The position numbers and the translations under genes were made by a program. A DNA stretch of 64,000 bases from Stutzerimonas xanthomarina (GTDB lineage: Bacteria > Pseudomonadota > Gammaproteobacteria > Pseudomonadales > Pseudomonadaceae): positions 248,001 to 312,000 of the forward strand of contig NZ_RHQM01000001.1 in the NCBI RefSeq assembly GCF_003935375.1, written 5' to 3'. Under the pieces are notes generated by a model. The model saw nothing but the letters and a program-made list of their open reading frames with translations. It searched no databases and had not been told where the DNA came from. Positions 53,336-62,050 of this stretch are shown in pieces (positions within the stretch are counted from its first letter, which is position 1; every line of letters starts with the position of its first letter).

Positions 53336-55597
53336 TCACGCAATAAGCATTGATCGTAACGCAACCTGCCGGCCAAATGCCTTCGGCGGCAGCGTCACGG
53401 CTTCCTGCGCCGCAGCCACATTACCCACTAGGATCACCTGCACCTGCGCTCGCGTTACAGCGGTGTAAATGAAGGTACGATCCAGCACCCGCGACTTGCG
53501 CACTGGCACGATTACCCGCCTGAACTGGCTGCCTTGACTCTTGTGAACGGTGATGGCGTAAGCGTGCTGCATCACATCCATATCGCTATCGAGGACGTAG
53601 TGCTCGACGCCCTCGTAGACGGCACGGCCCAAAGCGATTCGCATGTCCGGGTTCTCATCGTCGCCCAGGTTGACCTCGGTGGGCCGCTCGAAGACTTCCA
53701 TGAGATGGCCCAGGCAACCGTTTTGCAGGTTCCGCTCCCACTTGTTGGCGGTGAAGAGCAGTAGATCACCCTCGCAGAAACCCGTCGCTTCAACCTCGCC
53801 CGTTTCGGGGTTGGTGGCCATCAGATGCTTTCCCTGTCCGGCGTAGCGCACATGGCAGACCCGGTTGAGGGTTTCCACCCCAGCGAATTGGCATGATCGG
53901 GTGGCACCGAGAATCTGCGTGCTATCTCGATCCTGCTCATAAAGCTTGAGGACGGTCGGGATGATCTGATCATCGGCACACGGCATGAACACGACCTCGC
54001 CCGCCGCATCTGCCGAGAAGGCAGGCCACTGGCCGTCGCGGATCGCCTTGGCGGCAGCGGGAATGGCCGACTCCTTGGCCTGGCGCTTGACCTCGGTGAG
54101 TTGCGTAACCGGCATACCCGGCAGGTCGCACAGCACATGCAGGACAAGGCCCGCGCCAATCGGGGGTAGCTGGTAGGGGTCGCCCACCAGGATCAGGTGA
54201 GTGCCCGCTGGCAGCTTGCAGACCAGTCGGTGGAAGGTCACCAGATCGAGCATCGAGGCTTCGTCTATGACGATGATCGGCGCTGGCCCCATTTCCTCGT
54301 TGCTGACGTTGCGCAGGAAGCCGGCGATGGTGGTGGCAGTCTCTTGGGTAGCCTCCATCATGCGTGCTGTTGCGCGACCCGACAGGGCCATTTGAAAGCG
54401 AGGGCGTCCAAGGGTGTCCAATGCTCGATAGAGCGCCTTCAGCACCGTCGTTTTACCGACACCAGCCCCGCCAGTAATGATGCTGAAGCGGTTATCAAGC
54501 GAAGTCTTGACTGCTGCCTTCTGTGCCTCGTTCAGTGCAAAGGCAGGTATATTCAGATGCAGTCGTTCCTCGCGCTCAAAGTCGCCAATCAGGGCGTCTA
54601 TGTCAGTTGGGAACAGTTGCTGCTGGGTGTCGGGGTTGTTCAGCAATGTGCGGATGAACTCTGCGCACTGGCGCTCCATGATATAGGTGCCGGGAGCGTG
54701 CAGCATGATCTCGCCGGCTTCGGTTTCGCGGCAGATAAACTGGCCAGAAGCCTTGCCCTGAATCAGCGCCTTCGACATAGCCGCTAAGGGCGCAGAGTAC
54801 GGCTTTACCAAGCGGAAGACAGTACCTTCAAGGTCGCCCAAAGATGCACAGGTATGGCCTTTCTCCGATACCCGATAAAGTGCTTCCTCAAGGGCAGCAG
54901 CAAGCCGTCGAGCGTCGTCTAGGGCAACGCTGAACTTGTCTCGGGCTATGCCATCAACTCGCTGCCAACTGCCATCGAAGGACAGCAGCCGATAGGGGTC
55001 TTCGGTCAGGGCGGCGACGGTGTTCTTTTTGTGAAACTTAATGACCTTGCGGGCCAGATCGAGGGGAATATCGCGCTCTTGCACAAAGCGCAGGGTCTTT
55101 GCATCGCCATTCTCGGCCCACTTTTCGAACAGCCCATCACGCACATGCTTAGACACAATCACTGGCGCAATGGCGTCGTGATCCTGATTGTCTAGCGCGT
55201 CGTACAGCCGCTCGCCCAAGGTGTCCCAAAGTTTCGTTGCCTTGACCTCACGAATACCCGCTGCATGGTAGGCCAGCCATTGAATTAACTGGCTACCAGA
55301 GGGGCGAACCAATCTAACGTCCTGAGCCTCAATCTGAGTTTCTAGCACTGTGTATGAGCCGTGGGTTCGCTGAATGCTGCAAGCCTCGCCATACACCTCG
55401 TAAATGCCGCCTATGGCGATATTCGCCGGCTCCGCGATAGCGGCGGACACGCTGACAACCAAGGCGCTGGATCGATCATTGAGTCCAGTCGCTAGGTCAA
55501 TCCGATGGCCGAAGGCGATGCACCCGTGGCCATTCTTGACACGCATTCGGGTCAAGCGAACAGTCGCGCTGATCAGATTCGGGATCGGCGCATTCAT
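53336..55597 (-). CDS. RecD-like superfamily 1 helicase/ATPase of the GMT island
   Basis: A 753-residue AAA-type protein. The N-terminal ~330 residues include helix-hairpin-like regions as in RecD2. Walker A is in FSIITGGAGVGKTTVLKALYRAL, Walker B in PIIVIDEASMLDLVTFHRLV, motif III in LVGDPYQLPPIGAGLVLHVL, and the C-terminal UvrD-like motif in YAITVHKSQGSQFRRVIVPV. It would unwind DNA 5'-3' by analogy with RecD2. The ATG overlaps the upstream gene stop (ATGA), so it belongs to the gmt operon. Its role in transposition or defence is unknown. Confidence 0.88.
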   Translation of the reverse strand: MNAPIPNLISATVRLTRMRVKNGHGCIAFGHRIDLATGLNDRSSALVVSVSAAIAEPANIAIGGIYEVYGEACSIQRTHGSYTVLETQIEAQDVRLVRPSGSQLIQWLAYHAAGIREVKATKLWDTLGERLYDALDNQDHDAIAPVIVSKHVRDGLFEKWAENGDAKTLRFVQERDIPLDLARKVIKFHKKNTVAALTEDPYRLLSFDGSWQRVDGIARDKFSVALDDARRLAAALEEALYRVSEKGHTCASLGDLEGTVFRLVKPYSAPLAAMSKALIQGKASGQFICRETEAGEIMLHAPGTYIMERQCAEFIRTLLNNPDTQQQLFPTDIDALIGDFEREERLHLNIPAFALNEAQKAAVKTSLDNRFSIITGGAGVGKTTVLKALYRALDTLGRPRFQMALSGRATARMMEATQETATTIAGFLRNVSNEEMGPAPIIVIDEASMLDLVTFHRLVCKLPAGTHLILVGDPYQLPPIGAGLVLHVLCDLPGMPVTQLTEVKRQAKESAIPAAAKAIRDGQWPAFSADAAGEVVFMPCADDQIIPTVLKLYEQDRDSTQILGATRSCQFAGVETLNRVCHVRYAGQGKHLMATNPETGEVEATGFCEGDLLLFTANKWERNLQNGCLGHLMEVFERPTEVNLGDDENPDMRIALGRAVYEGVEHYVLDSDMDVMQHAYAITVHKSQGSQFRRVIVPVRKSRVLDRTFIYTAVTRAQVQVILVGNVAAAQEAVTLPPKAFGRQVALRSMLIA

Positions 55598-56037
55598 CGT
55601 GGGAGTCGCCCGGTTTCTTGCATGAACGAGGACAGCAGGTTGTACTGCTTAAGCATGGCCTTAGCCTCGGCCAGCTCGGCACGCAGGGCCGCGTTCTCCT
55701 GCTCCAGAGCGTTAAGCCGTTGGCCGTCATTGCGGCGCTGCTTGGCTTCCTTGTCGCGCATCGGCGGCTCTTCGTTAAGCAGTTGAGTGGCGGCATCCGG
55801 AGGGGGCAGTACGCCCGCGCCTCTTAGTCGTTCTTCAAGCTCTTCTAGCGCTTTTTTGATCGAGGGGTTCTGTACCAGTGCGCTTTTGCCAAAGCCGCAT
55901 TCATCTGCGATTTCTGAGCGTTTGAGCTTGCCCCGATGAACATACTCACGAAAGTCATCGTCCGACTTTGATACCGACCAAGCGATGAATGCCGCTAAGT
56001 TCTGTTCGGCAATTTTTTGTCCGCTGGCCATTTTCAC
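55594..56037 (-). CDS. VPA1267-family protein
   Basis: A 147-residue protein. It has an N-terminal segment QNLAAFIAWSVSKSDDDFREYVHRGKLKRSEIADECGFGKSALVQNPSIKKALEELEERLR with a helix-turn-helix-like part, and a C-terminal coiled coil (QRLNALEQENAALRAELAEAKAML). It resembles the fourth gene often found with gmtYZX in Vibrio islands. It overlaps gmtX (4 bases) and the helicase gene (4 bases). It could bind DNA or modify recombinase action; this is inference. Confidence 0.72.
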   Translation of the reverse strand: MKMASGQKIAEQNLAAFIAWSVSKSDDDFREYVHRGKLKRSEIADECGFGKSALVQNPSIKKALEELEERLRGAGVLPPPDAATQLLNEEPPMRDKEAKQRRNDGQRLNALEQENAALRAELAEAKAMLKQYNLLSSFMQETGRLPR

Positions 56038-56672
56038 TTCACCTGCACAGACAGCACTTTCTCAATAGCGTCGCGGAAGCCGGGCTTGTGAATCTTCCTG
56101 CCTTTGGCATCCTCCACTTCGCCCCTGCTCCCAATCGACAGCCCCACAAGGCTGAGCGTTGTCGGATCGATGGCCGCTTTTAGCGCAGCCAACTCGGCAT
56201 CGTTGAAACGCGGCTGTGTCGAAACGGCTTGCCCCGTCGAGCTTCCCAAGATGATCGGCGCGCCACTGTGATTGGCTTTGCGCGACTCCTTCGCCTTGAG
56301 CGCCCGCAACTCCTTGGCGAGCAGGCTAACGCTCATGCGCAGCACTGGGTCTTCGATGTGTTCGATCCAATTATTGGGATCAGCTTTTATTTGGCTGCCC
56401 TTGGCCGGAAGCGAAGCCAGCTTCCAAGCCTGGATCAGTTCCCGGTAATGCTCGCCGGTCGTATTGACGATGGACTTTTCGCCGGGAACCGGCAGCCCAC
56501 GGTCTTTGCCAAGGGTGATGATGGTCTTGTAGGAGAAGTCCGAGGAATGCCGCTCATGCAGCAGCCGGCACGCTTCGTTGATGGCTTCCAGACTGCGCTT
56601 GCGGCGGCTATCGCTGGCCTCGCTCATCAGCCGCTCGTAGGTGTCCTGCGGCGAAACAAGTTGGTCACTCAT
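56034..56672 (-). CDS. gmtX: Gamma-mobile-trio protein GmtX
   Basis: A 212-residue, helical, basic protein. The N-terminal region RRKRSLEAINEACRLLHERHSSDFSYKTIITLGKDRGLPVPGEKSIVNTTGEHYRELIQAWK is the recognisable GmtX core, which looks like a DNA-binding helical domain. It overlaps gmtZ by 8 bases. GmtX is one of the three conserved GMT genes; its molecular role is not known to me. Confidence 0.8.
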   Translation of the reverse strand: MSDQLVSPQDTYERLMSEASDSRRKRSLEAINEACRLLHERHSSDFSYKTIITLGKDRGLPVPGEKSIVNTTGEHYRELIQAWKLASLPAKGSQIKADPNNWIEHIEDPVLRMSVSLLAKELRALKAKESRKANHSGAPIILGSSTGQAVSTQPRFNDAELAALKAAIDPTTLSLVGLSIGSRGEVEDAKGRKIHKPGFRDAIEKVLSVQVK

Positions 56673-59394
56673 TGATAGAAGCCTCGTGGGTCAACTGGCG
56701 CACGCGATTGGGATTAGAGAGAAGCTGTTTGATCTCGGTCGAAATGCGCGTCAGCTCCGGCTCGTGAGTGTCAATGTCGAGCAGCATCAGGTCGCCCGAG
56801 AACAGGTCGTCGATCTTTTCCCAGGAACCCAAACGCTGAAGGAGAATTCGGTTCATCTCGTTGGCAACGACCATCTTCTGTTCGTCGTCGAGTCTGAACA
56901 TGGCCGGAGCCAAGCCGTTGTTCTCGGCCATACGGTCGATGGCCTGGGCGATCAGAGGCACGGCACGCGAGGGATTGGCCGACCGATAGATGGTCGCGTT
57001 CTGGCAGATTTCGGCCAGCAAATGGTAGTTCGTGTTGGATTCTTCAAAGGCGACACCGACCTCGGCAAGATCACCACCGGCGATCAGTCTGACGCTATTC
57101 TCGCCTTCGCCGCTCTGCTCGCCTTCATTGATGAGTTTTAGGCAGCCCTGGACGTAGTGATTGACGGCTACATAGTCAGTCAGCAGGCCGTCGAGCTTCC
57201 CGGCGCTCTGTTGCTGATTGGCGCTCGCCTGCTTTCGCTTCGACTGCTGAGTGTCCGGCTGATTGGCTTGGCAGGCGTCATACCAGTCCTGCTCAAGCCG
57301 TTCGACCTCCGCCGCGTAGCCCTGAAAACGCGCGCTTTCCGCATGAATCTCCAATGCGAGTTCGTTGGCCAGCGCCACCAGGCTGCCAAGGAACGGAACC
57401 CCGGTGACAAAGAACCGACAACGCGGGCAATTCTTCTGCCCGAGATAACCTGCCTCGACAGGTGCATAGAGGCTTTCAACCTTTCTCTCAACCACAGCCT
57501 CGCCGCCGATATGGCATGCCGCGCCTGACATGGGGCAGATGCCGTGATCGAACACCACACAGGCCGAGTTCGGCACGTCAGATTCGAGCAGCGAGCGATT
57601 GCCGTCCGTTGCAATCAGTTGATGGCGAAGCGGCTGTAATCCCTGTGTCCTAACCGTTTCGGCATGGCGCTCAGTGGCGATCTGTGCGGCGCGCTTTTCA
57701 GTCTCGCCCATGGTGCGGCGCATCTGATCGTTGTTCAGCTTGGTGTAGTAGATCGTCATCACCAGCGAGGCATGGCCGACCAGCTTGGAGATCAGGTGAA
57801 TGGGCGCATCGCCGTCTGCGATGAACGCCGTAATCAGGCTGACGCGGAGGCTGTGCGGTGTGTAGGGGCTGATATAGCGCTGATTGGTCGCTTTGAGGTT
57901 GGGGCTGTCGCTGGCAAGGTTTTCGCCGGAGCGCTGAATCGCGTAGAGCAATGCCGGCAAGATGTGGGTGAAAACCGTTGTGGTGAACGCCGGCTGACCC
58001 GAGGCGTCCGTGCGGAACAGGAAGCATTGGGTGCCCCGCGCCTGCAAAATCTTCTCATTGGTTTCGGCGCGAAGGGTGATGTCAGACCAGCGCGTCGGCT
58101 CTTTCAGCGGGTTGTACTTGGCTTGCCAGTCGCGCAGCAAGAGGAACCAATAGAGCAGATCATCAGGAATCCACGGAACTTCGTAGCCGCCTTCCTGGCG
58201 TCCGGTCTTGTTGGTGGTCACATAGAGCTTGGGCGCGTCCTTGTCGCCGCGTTGCACCGCAGCCTGCGGGCGGCGCTTCTTGCTCCCTTTCCCAGCCAGG
58301 GGGCCGGTGTTCTTCCCCCAACGGACACCGCCGTTTGCGTCGAGAACGGCAATCTCGTTATCCGCCTCGCCGCTGTCCAGCCAGAGAATCTGCTGGCCGC
58401 GCAGCGGGAAGCGCAGCAGCGTATAGAGCGCCACGAAGCGAACAGGCGACCAAATCTGATAGCAGTCCACCACTTCGCGTTTGGCTTGCATCTTGCGGTC
58501 AGCCTTGGCCTCGCGCCAGATGCAGTTTGGATCGTCGCGGTCGATCAGCGACTCATCGACGTAAATCCAGTCGGCGCGTGTGTTGAAAAACGCTTGCAGA
58601 TGGGGCAGTTCCGCGAGACTGGGGCGGGCGTGCAACACCTGCTCGCCGTTCGGCACCAGGAAATTGCGCGCCCGGAGGATGTATTCGTAGCCGAGGGGCG
58701 GCTTGGTGGACTGGCTGGGCCGGTAGCTTTGCAAGCTGTCGGCATAGCCGGCCAGCACCGTCTCGAACGGATTGCGGTACTCGGGAAGAACAATGCGCTC
58801 ATCGGCGTCGGCATCGGTGCAGTATTCATCCAGCAGCCAGCCGTAAAACACCGTGATAGCACTGTGATAGGGCCTTTGCAGGGACTCGGCCTGGGCCTCG
58901 ATAAATTGCTGGTATGCCTCGGCGTTGAATCCATTGGCCCGCAGCAGCAGGTGCTTGGGATCGTCGGGCAAGCCATGGGCCTGATAGAAACTAGCAAGGA
59001 ACGACTTGATTGCTTTTTTTTTGCCGGTGATGCCCGTTTGGGTCTTTATCCACCGCTCGGCATCAGCCCAAATGATTGGGTAGCTGACTGTCGGATCGCC
59101 TGGCTTTTCCCTGCCGAGAAAGTCGTACCAGTCCGTCCAGCCGGCGTCGGCATAGAACTTACCGGGATCTGCCGGCAGCCTCGGGTCTTCGCGGTAGCGC
59201 TTGTAGTAGTCAGGCAGGCTTTCGATGCCCAGCGCATGGGCTGCGGCCTGGGCCTCGGCGTAGGTTGGGTACAGGTCAGGCCTTTCCCTTCCGAAAAAGT
59301 CGTACCAGTCCGTCCAGCTGGCGTCGGTATAGACCTGCTGGGGTTGGGCCGGCAGCCTCGGGTCTTCGCGGTAGCGCTTTTTGTAGTCAGCCAC
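56665..59394 (-). CDS. gmtZ: Gamma-mobile-trio integrase GmtZ, main ORF (from a GTG after an in-frame stop)
   Basis: 909 residues from a GTG at 59394. Residues 1-100 contain integrase repeat units (YKKRYREDPRLP...WTDWYDFFGRERP). A tyrosine-recombinase-like catalytic region lies at about 300-600: LLRFPLRGQQILWLDSGE (Arg), TPHSLRVSLITAFIADG (His-x-x-Arg) and KLVGHASLVMTIYYTKLN (His and Tyr). The C-terminal third has several Cys/His pairs (CVVFDHGICPMSGAACHIGG, CPRCRFF), a probable zinc-binding part. The natural start is at 59646, but an ochre codon at 59398-59400 splits the frame. The GTG lacks a good ribosome site, so expression is uncertain. It lies between gmtY and gmtX. Confidence 0.78.
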   Translation of the reverse strand: MADYKKRYREDPRLPAQPQQVYTDASWTDWYDFFGRERPDLYPTYAEAQAAAHALGIESLPDYYKRYREDPRLPADPGKFYADAGWTDWYDFLGREKPGDPTVSYPIIWADAERWIKTQTGITGKKKAIKSFLASFYQAHGLPDDPKHLLLRANGFNAEAYQQFIEAQAESLQRPYHSAITVFYGWLLDEYCTDADADERIVLPEYRNPFETVLAGYADSLQSYRPSQSTKPPLGYEYILRARNFLVPNGEQVLHARPSLAELPHLQAFFNTRADWIYVDESLIDRDDPNCIWREAKADRKMQAKREVVDCYQIWSPVRFVALYTLLRFPLRGQQILWLDSGEADNEIAVLDANGGVRWGKNTGPLAGKGSKKRRPQAAVQRGDKDAPKLYVTTNKTGRQEGGYEVPWIPDDLLYWFLLLRDWQAKYNPLKEPTRWSDITLRAETNEKILQARGTQCFLFRTDASGQPAFTTTVFTHILPALLYAIQRSGENLASDSPNLKATNQRYISPYTPHSLRVSLITAFIADGDAPIHLISKLVGHASLVMTIYYTKLNNDQMRRTMGETEKRAAQIATERHAETVRTQGLQPLRHQLIATDGNRSLLESDVPNSACVVFDHGICPMSGAACHIGGEAVVERKVESLYAPVEAGYLGQKNCPRCRFFVTGVPFLGSLVALANELALEIHAESARFQGYAAEVERLEQDWYDACQANQPDTQQSKRKQASANQQQSAGKLDGLLTDYVAVNHYVQGCLKLINEGEQSGEGENSVRLIAGGDLAEVGVAFEESNTNYHLLAEICQNATIYRSANPSRAVPLIAQAIDRMAENNGLAPAMFRLDDEQKMVVANEMNRILLQRLGSWEKIDDLFSGDLMLLDIDTHEPELTRISTEIKQLLSNPNRVRQLTHEASINE

Positions 59395-59622
59395 GCTTTA
59401 GATGCCCAGCGCATGGGCTGCGGCCTGGGCCTCGGCGTAGGTTGGGTACAGGTCTGGCCTTTCCCTTCCGAGAAAGTCGTACCAGTCCGTCCAGCTGGCG
59501 TCGGCATAGAATCTACTGGGATCTGCCGGCAGCCTCGGGGCTTCGCGGTAGCGTTTCTTGTAGTCAGGCCAATTCTTGATGCCCAGTGCCTGGGCTACCG
59601 CCTGGGCCTCGGCGTAGGTATA
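59092..59622 (-). repeat. Three 59-residue integrase repeat units at the gmtZ N-terminus
   Basis: Tandem units of 59 codons (177 bp) each read YAEAQAxAxALGIxxxxDYxKRYREDPRLPAxPxxxYxDAxWTDWYDFxGRExP. The units lie at 59446-59622, 59269-59445 and about 59092-59268. The stop codon is at the start of the second unit. Confidence 0.88.
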
Positions 59623-59646
59623 AAAATCCTTCTTCTTGGCTGGCAT
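59398..59646 (-). pseudogene. gmtZ: N-terminal fragment of gmtZ cut off by an ochre codon
   Basis: 82 codons from ATG at 59646 (start MPAKKKDFYTYAEAQ) to TAA at 59398-59400. It contains one full repeat unit and part of the second. The frame continues without shift into the main gmtZ ORF (ATC TAA AGC GTG GCT GAC TAC). At the same place in the other units the codon is GAA or AAG, so a single G-to-T or A-to-T change explains the stop. Without it gmtZ would encode 993 residues. The gmtY stop is 5 bases upstream. Confidence 0.85.
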
Positions 59647-59651
59647 CGGCG

Positions 59652-61034
59652 TCAGTCCTTGGTCAACAGGTCGTGGGAATCGTCTGTATGCTGCAACCGC
59701 AGCCGCGCTTCCAGGTCTCGGAGACTCTGGCGCATCTGTGTCGTCGTGGACTGTGTGTAGGTCTGACTCGATGTGATCGACGCATGGTGCATGGCGTTTT
59801 TGATCAGCAGCGGGTTGGCTCCATCCCGAGCCAGGCGCTGGCCATAGGCATGGCGGTGGCCGTGCGGGGTGGTGCCCTCCATCTTCTCGTACACCAACCC
59901 GACCCGTTTAACAGCCAACTTGTGGGCCTTGCGAAACATCCGGTGCGAATAGGGCTGGCCGTCCCCGTTGGTGAAGGCATAGGGGTGAGCTTCGCCAACC
60001 TTCGGCTTCACCCGCTGTTTAAGGTGGTAGTCACGCCACAGGCCGGCAAAAACCTGCCCAGCCTCATAGGGATAAAAGAACACCTCGAAACAGCGACGGT
60101 GCGGGTCGGTAATCAGTCCGTTCTTCCAGCCGAGAAACAGCGGGTCGGTTGCTTTCACCAGCCGGTTGCGGGGTTGCAGCCCGTATTGGCTTTGCAGGTA
60201 AGCAGCGCGGTTGGTTTTACCGCCTGGTGCCAGCCCGTATTCAGGGTGATGCACACGGACGATGACCTCCCCGGCCTCTACGCTAACGTCATCGCTCCAC
60301 AGCGACAGCGCTTCGGACAGCCTCAATCCGCCGTAGTGCATGAGGTAGGTAATCAGGACATTGCGAAGGTCTGTCGGCCCGCGCAAGTCTCGCGCCCGCC
60401 TGCGGAAACCCTCGGACACCAACAGATCGAAGTGTTCCTCTTGAAACGCCTTGGCAGCCGTTTGCCGCTCCACAGGCATTGTCCATGAGCGCACGGCTCT
60501 GGACTGGTTCGTCTGCGGCTTGGAACGCCACAGGTGGGACAGAAAGGCCTTATCCCTTTTCTGCACGTAGGCTGCCCAATTCAGCCGTTCCTCGTGCCGA
60601 GTCGCCTGCCGCCATGGATTGAGTTGCAGCTTGGCGTCCTCGTTGATGACAGCCAGCCAATCGGTGAATCGCGTGACATGGCCAATCAACTTGCCGGCAT
60701 CGTCCGGTTGCCTCGGCTGCCACCACAGGCCAGAGGGGTCGCAGCTATTGGACACCGTACCGGTGTAAAGCGCGTCTGAGAACGCCGTGAACAAAGCCCT
60801 CGGCGTGTCATAGAAGCCCTGGTTGGCCTCCATGTATTCCAACAGCAACTGCAACGCGAAAGTCGCAGACTCCTGCCAGGAACGGCTCTTGATTCGGTTC
60901 AGGTGCATGTATCGAGCGAACTGATCCAGAACGCCATGCTCGGTGACGATAACCGGCAGGATTGACTGAACGCCGGTCGCATCAGCCACAAAGGTTCTGA
61001 ACTCACGATGGGATGATTCGAGGATGATAGCCAT
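59652..61034 (-). CDS. gmtY: Gamma-mobile-trio tyrosine recombinase GmtY
   Basis: A 460-residue site-specific recombinase. The N-terminal ~190 residues form a core-binding-like helical domain. The catalytic domain shows Arg in MHYGGLRLSEALSLWSDDV, HGHRH in GTTPHGHRHAYGQRLARDG and the nucleophile Tyr in NAMHHASITSSQTYTQ, so the R-H-x-x-R-H-Y set appears complete. The first gene of the operon; a promoter-like sequence is at 61082-61110. It is adjacent to the island end at 61194, as expected for a recombinase acting on that end. Confidence 0.87.
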   Translation of the reverse strand: MAIILESSHREFRTFVADATGVQSILPVIVTEHGVLDQFARYMHLNRIKSRSWQESATFALQLLLEYMEANQGFYDTPRALFTAFSDALYTGTVSNSCDPSGLWWQPRQPDDAGKLIGHVTRFTDWLAVINEDAKLQLNPWRQATRHEERLNWAAYVQKRDKAFLSHLWRSKPQTNQSRAVRSWTMPVERQTAAKAFQEEHFDLLVSEGFRRRARDLRGPTDLRNVLITYLMHYGGLRLSEALSLWSDDVSVEAGEVIVRVHHPEYGLAPGGKTNRAAYLQSQYGLQPRNRLVKATDPLFLGWKNGLITDPHRRCFEVFFYPYEAGQVFAGLWRDYHLKQRVKPKVGEAHPYAFTNGDGQPYSHRMFRKAHKLAVKRVGLVYEKMEGTTPHGHRHAYGQRLARDGANPLLIKNAMHHASITSSQTYTQSTTTQMRQSLRDLEARLRLQHTDDSHDLLTKD

Positions 61035-61081
61035 GCGCTGCCCTGCAATGTTTTTTGGTTTTTATGTCCTTCCTTGGGGTA

Positions 61082-61110
61082 ACTCTAATACTGGCTATCC
61101 ATACAGGCAA
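61082..61110 (-). promoter_or_regulatory. Candidate sigma-70 promoter for the gmt operon
   Basis: On the minus strand TTGCCT, 17 bases, TAGAGT, about 48 bases upstream of the gmtY ATG. The rest of 61035-61190 contains the island end and no gene. Confidence 0.55.
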
Positions 61111-61194
61111 GCGGTATTTGATGCTAAATCGGAATTTTTATGCGAAAGGAGGGGTTTTGCAGGAGGATTTAGGACTTCGGGCGGGGGTAACTAA

Positions 61195-61200
61195 TCACAG
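61195..61200. repeat. Island flanking direct repeat, copy 2 (attachment core)
   Basis: TCACAG, identical to 50676-50681, immediately outside the inverted end TAACTAA (61188-61194). Confidence 0.85.
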
Positions 61201-61316
61201 AAGGTACAGCTGTTCCAGGAACAACCATTGGTCACCGGCAGGATCAGCGAATGCGCCTCGCTGGGCGGCCGAAATACCGGCTCGATGTAGCGGATGGGAA
61301 ACTCGCTCGCGTTCAT
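61195..61316 (-). pseudogene. Radical SAM protein, N-terminal part (disrupted by the island)
   Basis: From ATG at 61316 it reads [20 protein letters not shown], then [17 protein letters not shown], which is the start of the radical SAM cluster motif (C-x4-C-x2-C). After the third Cys codon the frame enters island DNA and stops at TAG (61191-61193). Joining CTGTGA copies continues in frame into the part at 50681-49901 (CEMYTSP). It lies just downstream of the TetR gene on the minus strand. Confidence 0.92.
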
Positions 61317-61354
61317 TGCGTCCACGCCTGTTCGATCTTCACGCTGCCGCCGAT

Positions 61355-61975
61355 TCAGTCACGCTTGCGCTTGTTGCCCATGCGTACGCCGATATCCATG
61401 AGGAACTGGAAGAAGCCGTCCTGATCTTCCAGCACGTTGCTCCAGAACGGCGAGTGGTACAGCGCCACCGCACCATGCACCAGCGCCCAGGCGGCGCAAT
61501 AGTGGAAATACGGCGGCACGTCTTCCAGCTTGCCTTCGGCAATACGGCCTTTGATCAACTGGGTCAGATGCTCGAAGTTGGAGGCGCGGATGCTGTGCAG
61601 CTGCTCGACCATCTCCGGCACCTGATTGCCCTTGACCACTTTCTCCTCGAGGCGGTCGAACAGCCGATAGCGCTGCGGGTCGCGCATGCGGAACTCGAAG
61701 TAGGCGCGCGAAAGCGCTTCCTTGTCGCGGTCCAGGTCGGGAGAGTGGAGGATCTGGTTCAGGTCGCGCTCGTAGTCCAGCATCAGCCGCAGGTAGATTT
61801 CGGCCTTGGACTTGAAGTGCTTGTAGATCGTGCCTTTGCCGATACCGACCGCATCGGCAATCATCTCGACAGTAACGCTGTCCTCTCCCTGGTCGAGAAA
61901 AAGCTGCAACGCGGTATCGAGGATTTCCTGTTCGCGGCGACGAAATTCGCGGACCTTACGAGGTTCATTCTGCAT
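61355..61975 (-). CDS. TetR-family transcriptional regulator
   Basis: A 206-residue repressor-type protein. The N-terminal helix-turn-helix is clear: [58 protein letters not shown] (about residues 12-70). The C-terminal ligand-binding half ends in a basic KRKRD. The start at 61975 ([11 protein letters not shown]) is preferred; the longer open frame upstream overlaps the divergent gene. It corresponds to the regulator I recall close to the etf region in P. aeruginosa. The ligand is unknown. Confidence 0.92.
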   Translation of the reverse strand: MQNEPRKVREFRRREQEILDTALQLFLDQGEDSVTVEMIADAVGIGKGTIYKHFKSKAEIYLRLMLDYERDLNQILHSPDLDRDKEALSRAYFEFRMRDPQRYRLFDRLEEKVVKGNQVPEMVEQLHSIRASNFEHLTQLIKGRIAEGKLEDVPPYFHYCAAWALVHGAVALYHSPFWSNVLEDQDGFFQFLMDIGVRMGNKRKRD

Positions 61976-62050
61976 AGGAAGGCTGCTTGAGGTGAAAAAC
62001 GAGGCAGCCATTATGCCTAACCGGTCATGAAATGCACGGGACATCCAACG

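Larger units (their letters stand above)
50682..61194. mobile_element. Gamma-mobile-trio (GMT) island inserted in a radical SAM gene
   Basis: The element is bounded by 6-bp direct repeats (TCACAG) and 7-bp perfect inverted ends: TTAGTTA at 50682-50688 and TAACTAA at 61188-61194 (10 of 11 with the adjacent bases). One edge has gmtY-gmtZ-gmtX plus a VPA1267-like gene and a RecD-like helicase; the other has cargo on the opposite strand that looks richer in A+T. The host gene reads correctly across the excised junction (TTC TGT GAG ATG). The GMT family is known from Vibrio and other gammaproteobacteria as a carrier of defence and toxin genes. Confidence 0.87.

Noticed and set aside
59092..59622. 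Possible CRISPR array
   Set aside because: The 177-bp periodic units are in-frame protein repeats without unique spacers of constant size.
57664..59760. Long plus-strand open frame of 698 codons opposite gmtZ
   Set aside because: It is the antisense shadow of the gmtZ repeats and catalytic region; its sequence is repetitive and matches no protein family, while the minus strand shows recombinase motifs.
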